Positions 43,906 to 56,800 of a stretch of DNA of 64,000 bases are shown piece by piece (position 1 is the first letter of the stretch; every line of letters starts with the position of its first letter). The position numbers and the translations under genes were made by a program. The DNA lies in assembly GCA_030035585.1 (NCBI GenBank), contig CM057477.1, positions 58,509,447 through 58,573,446 on the forward strand, in the 5' to 3' direction. This DNA is from Dugong dugon. Lineage: Eukaryota > Chordata > Mammalia > Sirenia > Dugongidae. The notes beneath the pieces are model-generated. The model had not been told where the DNA came from. It did no database searches and worked only from the letters and a program-made list of their open reading frames with translations.

Positions 43906-45161
43906 TTCGACATGGTACAGTACTGTCTTGTTAGCATATTTACTTGGCTCTGTTTAGAACAACAGAATAGGTAAGAAGTTGTGTTTGAAGGTGGGGGTAT
44001 TACTTTCAGTATTATCTTTTTCAGGATTTCTCCAGTCTGAGTCTATTATAAACCTCCTTTTGGCCATAGCCAGTTACTCTTGATTCCCAGGTTACCTAGT
44101 CTCCTTCCCAGTTTCACTCCCATTTTAGCCAGATAGTCTTCTCCTCCTGAGTCACCTGCTCCTTTCATGAAAAGCTTGGGCCTTTTCCAGTCCACTGAAA
44201 GGAAAATGTACCTTCAAAACTGTTCATCTCTAATTTATCCAGGGTGCTCTTAATCGCTATACAAGAAACAGACTAATGCTGGATCTTCATAAGTGTATGT
44301 ACAGTTAGGAAAGAGGTCTAAGTCTGTATATACAAAATAAACCTAGGAAACACCTCTCAGGTAACTGGAAAGACTGACTCTCTTCCTCACTACCACAAAT
44401 GAAAAGAAAATGCACACTCCAGAAGCTCCAGCTGCAGGCTCATGATAAACTCCTGCCTTTTAAACTAGATTAGCAACTGTCTTAAACCTGAGTCATCAGG
44501 AATCTAAGAACACTATAATCCCACATTTTAAAATTCCTTATAGAAATCTGTCCCTACCTCCTAAACGGAGGCATGTCAAAATTTCCATGGCTGAATTTTC
44601 CTAGACTTAAAAAAATAAATAAAATATTGGGATCATATTTAAAGTCTATCATTTAATTTAAAGCCTATCATTTGACAATTGGTTCCTTCTACCCTAAATA
44701 ATTTCTGCAGTTTATGGCAATAAGGATATGTATAATCTTGTTACTATTTCAAAATTAAGATCAGACCATCTGAAGACCATCAAACCTTATCCACCTCGCT
44801 TCTTCTATGTCATTTTAACCAGACCTCTTCCCAAAGTTTATTTAAAAGGGAAGCTTCAGGAAGGTCAGAGCTATTCATAAAATGGCCATACTCCTAATAG
44901 TTATCTACAAGATCTATTACGTCCTTTCAAGAAAAGAAGGTACTCTCAACAGCAACAACAAAATAATTACAACTACATTTTTAAACAATTCTAAGCAATA
45001 GAAAGAAAGAAAAGAAGGTACTGGACATTTCCTTACGGCCCTAACAAAAATGTTACACTCCACTTGGCTGATGACTTTTTTTTTTTTTAATGGCTGTCTA
45101 AACAAACTCAAAAACCTCTCCTCTATGGGGCCTTTTATTTGAAAACCTCTCTCAACTCTTT

Positions 45162-45337
45162 GAGTGGTTATCAACCCTGGCTGTATACCGGGAAACTTCT
45201 ACAAATATCAAAACCTGGGCCCACAAGGGATCAAATAAATCAGAATCTCGGCGGGGCGGGGGTGGGGGGTGTAACCAGGTCATGTCATTAAAGCTTCCCA
45301 GGTGATTCCAATGTACATCCAGGATTCAGAACCACTG
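45162..45337. mobile_element. MER5-like hAT-Charlie MITE
   Basis: Terminal inverted sequence GAGTGGTTATCAACCCTGGC at the left and CAGGATTCAGAACCACTG at the right, with the internal CCAGGTGATTCCAATGTAC block of MER5-type elements. The local GC-rich run GGCGGGGCGGGGGTGGGGGG lies inside it. Confidence 0.72.
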
Positions 45338-46349
45338 CTCTAAAGAATTACAACATTCACAACTTCACTCCCTAAATTGAGACAACTCTAATTACTCGTT
45401 TAAATGTCTGGGACACTAGTACTCCAAAGAAACAGATCATTATGAGATCTTTTGCTGTTTAGCAGCTGAAGACTATTTTCCCACTTATTTTTGGAACAGA
45501 ACCAAAATAAATCACAAATGACAGAAGACCTCTTGGGGTTAAAATCTATCATAGATCAGAGAGTTTTCAAAGCATCAGTTTCTATAACCAAATTTATATG
45601 GTAGTCATAAACTAACTTTTAATTGTTCTGTAACTTTACTGAAGGTCTTAACTGCTGCAGAAAGAAAAATACATGCACCAATTTCCCTTTTCTATTAACT
45701 GCAGGTAAATTTAGAACATTTGTTGAAAGCAAAACTTTAACAAACTCTGTAGCAGCAATAAAAATCAAACCAAGTTTTAGCAGGAAACAGGCAGTTCCCC
45801 AAATTTTAACACTGTCTGTTATACAGTTTCCATTTGTTGTGGCTGATCACAAATGTGGCAATACCACCAAGCCAAAAAGAGAAGGAAAGAGACCAATCTG
45901 TAAACAGTACAAGATGTTTCTACCCTAAGGAGGCTTGCTTGTTCCCTCAATATACCACAAACTAAAATTCTAAGAGAGTATTTAAGAAACTGTGGATCAT
46001 TATTCCAACTCTATTAAGAAATAAAATTGTTCAACAGGCTTTTGGATTTAAAAAAACAAACAAAAAAAAGCATGAGGGCTTTCAAACAACTTGTTCGCCA
46101 AGCTTCCCTAACAGCAGACTCAATCTGGTACGCTGTTGTGAAATATCCTGCCAAGATTCTCTATGAAACAACTTAAAATGAAATACCTAGCAAACGTTTT
46201 CTAGAAGAACAAGCAAATTAAAAACCATTTTTAAAAAATTTCCCGAATGGAGAGATTCCTTTTTCAATTTCAAGGCAGGTGCAAAATCAGCACACTTTCA
46301 ACTAATTTATGCCACCTCTTTGCCTCAAGACCAGGAGTGCCTTAGGGCC

Positions 46350-46546
46350 TTTGTTGTTAGGTGCTGTTGAGTCAATCCGACTGATAGCAACCCCGTGTGA
46401 CAGAGTAGAACTGCCCCATAGGGTTTTCTAGGCTGTACACTTTACCAGAGCAGACTGCCAGGTCTTTCTCCTACAGAGCTTCTGGGTGGGTTTGAACTGC
46501 CAACCTTTAGGTTAGCAGCGCTTAACCATTGTGCCACCAGGGCTCC
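46350..46546 (-). mobile_element. AfroSINE, long-tail subtype
   Basis: Minus-strand: TTGTTGTTAGGTGCTGTTGA, CATAGGGTTTTCTAGGCTGT, TTTCTCCTACAGAGCTTCTG, ATTGTGCCACCAGGGCTCC. Confidence 0.92.
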
Positions 46547-46558
46547 TCAGGGCTCCTT

Positions 46559-46805
46559 ATGTTGTTGTTGTTAGGTGCCCTCAAGTCAATTCCTACCAAT
46601 AATGACCCTACACCACAGGGATTTCCAAGGCTGTAATCTTTATGGAAGCATAATGGGTCACTATGAGTCAGAATGGACATGACGGCAATAGGTTTGGGTT
46701 TTTTTTGTTTGTTTGTTTGTTTCTCTTGCTGAGCGGCTGGTGAGTTCGAACCACTGACCCTCTGGATAGCAGCTGAGCACTCAATCACTGTGCCACTAGG
46801 GCTCC
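46559..46805 (-). mobile_element. AfroSINE with an inverted SINE tail inside
   Basis: Minus-strand element (TTGTTGTTAGGTGCCCTCAA...GTGCCACTAGGGCTCC). Its middle is replaced at 46651-46722 by a plus-oriented SINE 3' end. The unit sits 12 bp from the preceding SINE. Confidence 0.88.
46651..46722 (+). mobile_element. Severely truncated AfroSINE 3' end inside another AfroSINE
   Basis: GGGTCACTATGAGTCAGAAT, CGGCAATAGGTTTGGGTTTT and (GTTT)n read in the plus direction inside a minus-strand SINE; it takes the place of the expected GATCGCCAGGTC-type segment. Confidence 0.75.
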
Positions 46806-47124
46806 TTATAGTCCTGCAATAATCTTAAACAGCTGCCGCCACTCCAAGGTTGTTCTAATACACATACAAACTAAACACAGTGCACATGCTATGAAAACAC
46901 ATCTTTGAGACAAATTTCTATGCCCTGCCTTCCAATCAGACTGCTGCCCCAAAGCCTCATCCTAGGAAGACACTTTTTTGAGGTCTTTTGACTTATTCTT
47001 GAAATAATACCCTTTACCTTTGATTTAAAAATCAAAAACAAAAAACCAACATTTCACTGCATCATGACACAATCTGACAATATTTTGCCATGCAGCAAAT
47101 ACATTACATGTCCACATGGCAAAA

Positions 47125-47345
47125 ATAGGGCATAACACAAGTGCTGGACTCTGGAGTTAGAAGGACACTTACCTAAGTGCAGGCTCCACCATGTCCTGAG
47201 TGTTAGAACTCAGGCAAACTATTCAGCCCCTCTGAGCGTTAGTTTCCTTGTCCATCTAATATAGGAATAATAATATCTTCTAAGGTTGTTGTAAGAATTA
47301 AGTAACATTAATTACTTGATAGACTCATGGCACATATCAGTATAA
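47125..47345 (+). repeat. MIR SINE, diverged
   Basis: GTGCTGGACTCTGGAGTTAG, CTCTGAGCGTTAGTTTCCTT and AGGTTGTTGTAAGAATTAAG follow the MIR order. Confidence 0.65.
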
Positions 47346-47529
47346 TATTTTGATGATGAAAGTCTTTCGTATTTGATTTAGACAGAAATAAACACTCTTA
47401 AAAGATGGCTTACTAAAATCTCACAGACAGGCATTTTTTTCTCCTTTGAAATGAGAATAGTCCTTTCAGACAATTGGTGAACAAACTCAACCATTTACAA
47501 TCAGCAACAGCCATTTACCTTCAATTAGA

Positions 47530-47632
47530 AGCAGAAGGTGGATACATGTTTTCACTTTGGGAAAATTTATCAAGCTGTACACTTAGGAATTTTGCATATT
47601 TTTGCATATAAGCTATACTTCAACAAAAAGTA
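47530..47632 (+). repeat. Old L1 3' end fragment
   Basis: AAGCTGTACACTTAGGAATT and TATACTTCAACAAAAAGTAT match an old L1 3' terminus. Confidence 0.5.
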
Positions 47633-49186
47633 TAAAAAACAGAGGTCTATCTGAAGGGAGAAAGAGAACTTCAAAATGTCTTCAATTATTTTTTCTTTCG
47701 TTTCTCTCAACTCTCAGCATTGTTCTGAGATGGAAGGGGAAGCAGAGCAGTTGGGAGGAGGGGGCTGGGACCAGATCAAACACTATGATGGAATTCCTTC
47801 ATCACCTCATAAAAACCATTATAAAACCAAAGGCAATCTCTAGACACAACACATTTATATGGACATACACACAAAGAAATTGGGATGACTGGTGAACAAA
47901 ATAAATCAAAACTGACATCCTTTAAACAAGCTTCTACAGCACATCTGAAAAAATATTTCTGGGAATAGGTAATACATGAACATTCAGACTCCAGAAGTAT
48001 AAAACATTATTATTATTGTCCCTCTCCCCATAAAACTCTGCTCCCCAACAGCTACCAGTGCTACCAGTATCCAAAGTACACTTTAAATGACTTCAGGAAT
48101 TGATGTATTAAAACAAGGATTGTGTAACAGAGATCCAGAGCCGGGCACAAAATAAGGTTAACAACAGTTGCCATACCATACAGGGTTATTATGAGAATCA
48201 CAAGAGAAAATCCATTATCACAAACAGGGCCTGGCAAGGGTAAGAGACCATAAGTATTAGCCCTTATTACTATACTTAAGCAAAATATCCATCTTGAGAT
48301 TAGCCTATTGTTCGTGTGTGCCAAATTTTGGAATCAGTGTTGTAAGTGGCTTTGTAAGAATGAATCAGGAAATTTCTCTCTCTTAATTGAAACTGTTTAA
48401 TAGTTCACTAAAGTTTAAAATAACTCATTCATTAACCTGCTTGGACCGACCAGTTTTACTGCACTTTTCTCAATTTCTTTCACTGTTACATTGCATTTTC
48501 ATTTTAAACAAAATACCAAATCTGGATTACTATGCCATTCAAAAGACTTTAAAAATATTAACTCAAGTGATATATCAAATCTCACATTCTCCATTATCCC
48601 TTAACAAAATATTAACAAATATAAATATTGTCAAGAAATTAATCAAGAAGTAAAGGAACAGCTAATAAGGCAAATTACCCACTGGTAGAGAATCCAAAAG
48701 CATGCGTTATTAAATCATAGTTGGTACCCAGATACCGTTAGTAAATAAACTAGTGAGGCTATTTTGAACAGTAAGTACTCTGGTGACTTTGTAACACTAC
48801 CCTCGGAATCTATTATAGGTGAAAGATTCTAATATAGTTCTAGTTATTGAGTAACAGATACAAGAAAATATTCTCCTGTAGAAAATGGGAAGAACACTGC
48901 CTCTCTCTATCATAAGGTGATTTGTGAGAATTAAAGTGTATGTAGAGAAGACACTGTAAACTATAAAAGGGCTGTACAAAGGCAGGTTATTTTTACACTG
49001 CGTTCAAGACTAAAGCAAGTAATGTTTTCTTGGCACAGAGGTTAACATCCAAAGCAGCATCAGAGGGCAGGATTTCAATACATGCTTCTATCAGACCCCT
49101 TATTTCCTAATGGCTCCTTCTTCAGTAACCTAGTTTTCATTTATTACATACCTGCTACAAATATCAATGATGTAGGTAAATATTGT

Positions 49187-49346
49187 GCTAACCAAAAGGT
49201 TGGTGGTTCCAACCCACCGCCACTCCGTGGGAGAAAGATGTAGCAGTCTGCTTCTATAAAGATTACAGCCTAGGAAATCCTATAGGGCAATTCTACTCTG
49301 TTCTATAGGGTCACTATGAGTCAGAATTGACTCGATGGCAATGGGT
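49187..49346 (+). mobile_element. AfroSINE, 5'-truncated
   Basis: Begins inside the head at GCTAACCAAAAGGTTGGTGG, close to where 26053-26178 begins. The rest is intact to GACTCGATGGCAATGGGT. Confidence 0.9.
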
Positions 49347-49796
49347 AATCTGACTCCAGAGTCCATAAGCTTAATCACTAGGATAGACTGCAAGTACAGG
49401 ATCCTACAGACAAACTGCAGTCATAATGAAAGTTTCATCTCAGTTAAAGCTTGGGCTTAAAAATATAGTTAACTTCTTAATGAATACGTACGGTATGAAA
49501 GCTACAGTTGGAAAAAGGTTTACTTTAATTCCCTGTGGAGTTGATTTAGCAAAGTCTGATCTCTGTTTAGGTCTTTCTTGACAATTAGCCTTCTTTAAGT
49601 CTTTGTCCAGATTTTTCTTTTAACCAAGTTAAATTACAACTTGGCCATGCATCTCAAAATGTAAACTACTTACTGAGAACAATCTAAGTTTTCTTACTAA
49701 AGAGCCCACTTTAAAAACTTAATATATTCAGCAGGTTAGGTGTGTGTAACTACGTGTGAACAGGATCAGTTTAGGTAAAGAAACAGATCTGGGGGC

Positions 49797-50497
49797 ATGT
49801 AGTAAAATTTACCACCACCCGTCTGTCAGTTTATCATATTGTGCTGGCTTGTGTATTGCTACAATGCTGGAAACTATGCCACCGGTATTTCAAATAACAG
49901 CAAGTCACCCATGGTGGACAGGTTTCAGTGGAGCTTCCAGACTAACACAGACTAGGAAGAAAACCAACCAAAATCAAACCTATTGCCGTCGAGTCAATTC
50001 CAATCCACAGCAATCCTACAGGACACAGCAGAACTGTCCCATGTGGTTTCCAAGGCTCTAATCTTTACAGAAGCAGACTGTCGCATCTTTCTCCCATGGA
50101 GCAGCTGGTAGGTTCAACCTGCTGATCTTTCAGTTAGCAGCCAAGTTCTTAAGCACTGAGCCACCAGAGCTGCTTTAGGAAGAAAGGCCTGGTGATTTTC
50201 CAAAATTGGCCAATGAAAACTCTATGGATCACAGAATGTTGTTCAAGGCTTTGACTCTCTTACTTTGGACACGTCATCAGGAGGGACCTATCGCTGGAGA
50301 AGGACATTGCATTTGGTAAAGTAGAGGGCCAGTGAAGGAAAGGGAAACCATCAATAAGATGGACTGATCCAATGACCGCAACAATGAACTCAAACATATC
50401 AATGATCATGAAGATGGTGGAGGACTGGGCAATGTTTTGTTCTGTTATATACATGGGGTTGCCATGAGTTGGAGCCAACTCAACAGCAACTAAAAAG
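49797..50497 (+). mobile_element. Internally deleted, non-autonomous RTE, split by a SINE
   Basis: Left: RTE 5' leader (CCACCCGTCTGTCAGTTTAT, CACCCATGGTGGACAGGTTT, AACACAGACTAGGAAGAAA). Right, after the SINE at 49963-50175: GGCCTGGTGATTTTCCAAAA to GTTGTTCAAGGC. The sequence then jumps to the RTE C-terminal coding end (CTCTTACTTTGGACACGTCA) and the tail. The joint differs from that of 21937-22360. Confidence 0.82.
49963..50175 (-). mobile_element. AfroSINE, long form, inside the RTE derivative
   Basis: Minus-strand: CTATTGCCGTCGAGTCAATT, TTTACAGAAGCAGACTGTCG, GCACTGAGCCACCAGAGC. Perfect 10-bp duplication TAGGAAGAAA at 49953-49962 and 50176-50185. Confidence 0.95.
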
Positions 50498-52394
50498 TAA
50501 ACTTTAGCTACGTTTAAATGTTTACTTACAAACTAACTAGATAATAAACATCACAGTAGTCACTACCAGATTGGTAAATGTTTTAAACATGCAGATTCTA
50601 TATATCTCAAATAATTTAAATAAAATTACAATAAAGGAGCAATTCCTGCTTCTAAAAAGCAGACTTTGAAAAGAATCTCATATGATACATACAAAGCATA
50701 GAATAAAGTGAGGCAAGCCATCCCTGAATATAGGCATGCTGGCTGCAAAAAAGCCTTTCTCTGAACAGAAAAGTCACATTAGCTGATCATAGGCAATGAC
50801 ACATATTAGAGCCAGACAAAAAAACAGAACACCACCAAGTCGAGCTCTGCAAAACCAAATTTATAATGTTATAATATTAAATAGAGTACTCCCATAGAGA
50901 ATTAATCTGCCAGATTTTTTAAATCCTGAGTGAAAAGTTAACTGGCTTATTTTAGAATCAAACCAGCCATTCCCAAAAGTCAAAAGAAATTTAAGAAAAT
51001 ATTTTTTAAAAAGCTGAATAGGAGGCAGTGCCAAGATGGCGGAGTATTAAACGCCTCCTGTGGTCCCTCTTATAACAAAGACCGGAAAAAACAAGTGAAT
51101 CAATTACATATGACAATCTAGGGGCCCTGAACATCAAAAGCAAAGAAGAAAAATCGAACTGATAGTGGGGGCGGGAGGGAGACACAGTTTGGAAGCAGTG
51201 AAGAATTACCAGACCTGCATCCCTCAGGCCAGACTGGCTGGTGTGTGTGGTAAGGCAAGGAGTGGCGCTAGGGAGGCGTGTTCCACATTGGGAGAGACCC
51301 AGCAGCAGCAAGTTTACTCGGGCCTCCAGAACCTGTGAAAAGCAGCACTCAATCGGCAAAAAAACAAGTACCTGTATATGACCTACCGCCTGGATCAAAA
51401 AACACCCCCCTTTGGGAAAAATTTCTCTGCCATTTACCTGCCCCCTCTGTACTCTGCACCAGTTCTTGGGCTGGCTTCAATGATTGCCAAGTCCCCTGAG
51501 CCAGAAGTAGAAGCCATCATGCACCCTGGGCCATTCTCCTGGCCTTGGAGAGGGAACAAATTAACAAACAGGAAAAAATAATCTGCCAGCTCCCCTAAGC
51601 CAGGAACTCAGGGTAGGTACAGCTCCTTTGCTTAGGCACAAGCATAAGGGGTAAAAAGACTTTGAATGCCTTTTACCCCTGCATAGACCTGTGTGGGCCC
51701 ATTTCAACAGGGTAGGCCCTCATTACCATAATACAACAGGGTATACATGAAGCGGCAGGTTCATGACATTTGACACTGCTCTGCCCATTAAGCAGGGTCC
51801 TCACCCACATCAGGGGCCTAAGGACTGGTAGCTCTACCCATGCCACCTAGCTACCCATGACAGGGGTCCAAGAATAAGTGGTACCTCCCAGTCCTTACAG
51901 CCAACAGCACTGGATGCTCACAGTCCAGCCACAAAATCCACCCACCTACACACTCTAGGGAACACGGACAAGCTCTCCTCCCAGATGCTCAGGGGCAGCA
52001 GTCAGCCCCTTGCCTTGTTCAGCACATAACCCCCTACTGCAGCCAGATACCTGTACCTAAACCAATCACCCCTGCCTGTCTAGGACTGTAGGTCAGAGCC
52101 TGTGCCACACACTTAGTAGCCGACTACCTTGACACCTGAGCTGAATCTATACAAGAAAAGTAAACAGACTCCAGGGCCCACATACCTAGTAACAGATCTA
52201 ACCACCTGGTGACAAGACACTAGGGCTTCAAAGGCACCAATAATCAATCTAGCTCACACAAGCAGCCTATTTGGGCATATTAAAACAAAACAAGAAGCTA
52301 GGACACAGTAAGCAAACATAAAATAAATAAACATAATAACTTATTTATGGCTCGGAGACAACAGTCAATATCAAATCACATAAAGAGACACACC

Positions 52395-53330
52395 ATGATG
52401 GCTTCAGCAAGCTCCCAAAACAAAGAATCAGGAAATCTTCCAGAGAAAGAGAACTTCCTGGAATTACTGGAGGTAGAATATAAAAGATTAATATAGAGAA
52501 CTCCTCAAGAGATCAGGAAGGAGATCAGTCAAAATGCAGAACAAGTAAGGAAGGAACACATGAAGCAATAGTGGAACTTAAGAAGATTAGAGAAGAGCAT
52601 GATGACAAATTTAACAGCCTGCAAGAATCCACAGAGAGACAGCAATCAGAAATCCAGAAGCTTAACCATAAAATTTGAGAATTAGACAACTCAATAGAAA
52701 GTCATGTGAGCAGAACCGAGACAACAGAATTCAGAATGGGTGAGACTGAAGATAAAGTATTTGTATAAACTTATTTGAGGAAATATTAGACAGGAGAATT
52801 TAAAAAAATGAAGAAACCCTTAGAATTATGTGGGACTCTATCAAGAGGAATAACCTATGAGTGACTGGAGTACCAGAACAGAGGGGGATAACAGAAAAAA
52901 CAGAGAGAATCGTTGAAGATTGGTTGGCAGAAAACTTCCCTGATATCGTGAAAGATGACAAGACACCTATTCAAGATGCTCATCAAACCCCACATAAGGT
53001 AGATCCCAAAAGAAGGCCACCAAGACATATTATCATCAAACTTGCCAAAACAAAAGATAAAGAGAGAATTTTAACAGTGGCTAGGGATAAACGAAAAGTC
53101 ACCTACAAAGGGAAGTCAGTAAGACTAAGCTCGGACTACTCAGCAGAAACCATGCAAGCAAGAAGGCGATGGGATGACATATATAAAGCCCCGATGGGAA
53201 AAAAATTGCCAGCCAAGAATTATATATCTAGCAAAACTGTCTCTCAAATATGATGGCGAAATTATGGCATTTCCAGATAAACAGAAGCTTAGGGCATTTT
53301 CAAAAACCAAATGAAAATTACAAGAAATAC
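52395..53330 (+). pseudogene. L1 ORF1 relic (copy B)
   Basis: From ATG 52395: MMASASSQNKESGNLPEKEN..., stopped by a TAG after about 33 codons; the coiled-coil part is frameshifted. The RNA-recognition and C-terminal domains stay open from 52861 to 53253: GVPEQRGITEKTERIVEDWL, NFPDIVKDDKTPIQDAHQTP, DPKRRPPRHIIIKLAKTKDK, then RKVTYKGKSVRLSSDYSAET and MQARRRWDDIYKA. This is the normal uninterrupted form of the region that carries the LTR insertion in copy A. Dead as a gene. Confidence 0.9.
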
Positions 53331-53819
53331 TGAAGGGAGTCCTCTGGTTAGAAAATCAATAACATCAGATAAAAACCCAAGACTACAATACAGGGCAGAG
53401 CAACAAGATATCAACTCAGATAGGGAAGTCAAACAAAAATACATTAAAGCTAAAACACTGAAAATAGGGAAAAAGAGACGTCAATATGTAAAAAGTGACA
53501 ACTTTAAAACGAAAAAGAAGGACTAAGAAATGAAGTCAGAGATCATTCATATGGAAAGGAAGTCAAGGCGATATAAAGAAATAAAAGACTGGTTTAGACT
53601 TAGAAAAACAGGGGTAAATATTAAGGTAACCACAAAGAAAATTAACAATCCTACACATCAAAATGAAAAATAAGAAAAACATAAAGACTCGGTAAATACA
53701 AAATCAACAACAATGAAAAAGAAAGTACATAAAGAAAAATGACTCAGCACAGAAAATTAAGTAGAACAATCTGTCAACAACACAGAAAAAAAGATATCAA
53801 ACTGAAAGCACTAAACTCA

Positions 53820-56800
53820 TATCAATAATTACACTGAATGTAAATGAACTAAATGCACGAATAAAGACAGACACAGTGAGTGGCAGAGTTGATTAAAAAA
53901 CATGATCCATCTATATGCTGCCTACAAGAGACACACCTTAGACTTAAAGACACAGACTGAAACTCAAAGGATGGAAAACAATATATCAAGTAAACAACAC
54001 TCAAAAAAGAGCAAGAGTGACAATATTAATCTCTGATAAAGTAGACTTTAAGGTAAAATCCACCACAAAAGATAAGGAAGGACACTATACAGTAATTCAA
54101 AAGTCAATACACCAGAAGGACATAACTGTAATAAATATTTACACACCCAATGAGAGGGCTCCAAAATATATAAAACAAACTCTAAAAGCATTGAAAAGAG
54201 AGATAGGCAGCTCCACAATAATAGCAGAAGAGTTAAACACATCACTTTCAATGAAGGACAGAACATCCAGAAAGAAGCTCAATAAAGACACGGAAGATCT
54301 AAATGCCATAATCAACCAACTTGATCTCACAGACATGTACCAAACACTCCACCCACAAGCAGCCAAGTATACTTTCTTTTCCAATGCGCATGGAAAATTC
54401 TTCAGAATAAACCATATATTAGGCCATAAAGCAAGCCTTAACAAAATCCAAAGCATCGAAATATTACAAAGCATCTTTTCTAACCATAAAGTCATAAAAG
54501 TAGAAATCAATAACAGAAAAAGCAAGGGGGAAAAAATCAAATACATGGAAACTGAACACTACCTTGCTCAAAAACTACTGGGTTACAGAAGAAATTAAGG
54601 ATGGAATAAAGAAATTCATAGAATCAAACGAGAATGAAAACACATCCTACCAGAACCTTTGGGACACAGCAAAAGCAGTGCTCAGAGGTCAGTTTATAGC
54701 AATAAATGCACACATCCAAAAAGAAGAAAGGGTCATCATCAAAACATTAAACCTACAACTGGAACAAGTAGAGAGCAGCAAAAGAAGCCCTCAGGCACTA
54801 GAAGAAAGGAAATAATGAGAATTAGAGCAGAATTAAATGAAACAGAGAACAGAAAAACAACTGAAAGAGTTGACAAGATCAAAAGCTGGTTCTTTGAAAA
54901 GAACAACAAAATTGATAAACCACTGGCCAAACTGACAAAAGAAAAACAGGAGAGGAAGCAGATAACCCGTATAAGAGATGAGATGGGTGATATCACAACA
55001 CACCCAACTGAAATTAAAACAATCCTAACAGAATACTACGAAAAACTGTACTCTAACAAATTTGAAAACCTAGAGGAAATGGACAAATTTCTAGAAACTC
55101 ACTACCCACCTAAACTAACACAAACAGAGGAAGAACAACTAAATAAACCCATAACAAAAGAAGAGATTGAAAAGGTAATTAAAAAACTCCCAACAAAAAA
55201 AAAGCCCTGACCTGGATGGCTTCACTGGAGAATTCTATCAAACTTTCAGAGAAGAGTTAACATCACTACTACTAAAGGTATTTCACAGTATGGAAAAGGA
55301 TGGAATACTCCCAAACTCATTCTATGAAGCCAGCATAACCCTGATACCAAAACCAGGTAAAGACACCACAAAGAAAGAAAATTACAGACCGGTATCCCTC
55401 ATGAACATTAACGCAAAAATCCTCAACAAAATCCTAGCCAATAGAATTCAGCAATATATCAAAAAAATAATTCACCATGATCAACTGGCATTTCTACCAG
55501 GTAAGCAGGGATGCTTCAACATTAGAAAAACAATCAATGCAATCCATCACATAAATAAAACAAAAGACAAGAACCACATGATCTTATCTATCGACACAGA
55601 AAAGGCAACTGACAAAGTCCAACACCAATTCGCGATAAAAACTCTCAACAAAATAGAAATAGAAGAGAAATTCCTCAATACGATTAAGGGCATTTTTATA
55701 AAGTTAGCAGCCAACATCATCCAAAATGGAGACACTTTGAAAGCATTCCCCTTGAGAATGGGAACCAGGCAAGGAAGCTCTTTATCACCACTCTTATGCA
55801 ACATTGTGCTGAAGGTCCTAGACAGAGCAATTAGGCTAGAAAAAGAAATAAAGCATATCCAAATTGGTAAGGAAGAAGTCAGAGTACCTCTATTTGCAGA
55901 TGATATGATCTTATACACAGAAAACCCCAAAGAATCCACAAGAAAACTACTGGAACTAATAGAAGATTTCAGCAAAGTTTCAGGATACAATATAAACATA
56001 CAAAAATCGTTGGATTCCTTTATACCAACAAAAGAACTTCAAAGAGGAAATCACCAAATCAATACCATTTACAATAGCCCCCAAGAATATAAAATACTTA
56101 GGAATAAATCTAACTTGAGACGTAAAAGACCTATACAATGAAAACTACAAGACACTACTGTAAGAAACCAAAAGAGACCTGCGTAAGTGGAAAAACATAG
56201 CTTGCTCACGGATAGGAAGACTCAACATAGTAAAAATGTCAATTCTACTCAAAATGATCTACAGATACAATGCAATCCCGATCCAAATTCCACCAGCATT
56301 ATTTAATGAGATGAAGAAACAAATCACCAACTTCATATGGAAAGGGAAGAGGCCCCAGATAAGAAAAGTATTACTGAAGAAGAACAATGTGCGAAGCTTC
56401 ACACTACCTGATTTTAGAATCTATTATACCGCCACGGCAGTAAAAACAGCCTGGTACTTGTACAACAACAGATACATAGACCAATGGAACAGATTTGGGA
56501 ATCCAGGTGTAAATTCATCCACTATGAGCAGCTGATATTTGACAAAGGCCCAAAGTCCATTAATTGGGGAAAAGACAGTCTCTTTAACAAACAGTGCTGG
56601 GATAACTGGATATCCATCTGCAAAAAAAGGAAACAACACCCATACCTCACACCATGCACAAAAACTAACTCAAAATGGATCGAAGACCTAAATACAAAAT
56701 CTAAAACGACAAAGATCATGGAAGAATAAATAGGGACAATGCTAATCGCCCTAATACATGGCTTAAACAGAATACAAACCATAAGTAACAATGCACAAAC

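Noticed and set aside
45250..45275. GC-rich run that might mark a CpG island or promoter
   Set aside because: Only about 25 bp long and inside a MER5-like MITE; surrounding sequence is AT-rich with few CpGs.
45623..45928. Open frame of about 100 codons on the plus strand
   Set aside because: No recognisable protein family, no splice or promoter context, and it sits in an ELF1 intron on the opposite strand. A chance frame is the simplest reading.
47602..47895. Open frame of about 97 codons
   Set aside because: Low-complexity composition and overlap with an old L1 tail at its start; no conserved motif.
55290..56141. 283-codon open reading frame that might be a working reverse transcriptase
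   Set aside because: It is only part of L1 ORF2; the frame is broken upstream (near 54811 and 55204) and downstream, and the endonuclease has lost key residues.
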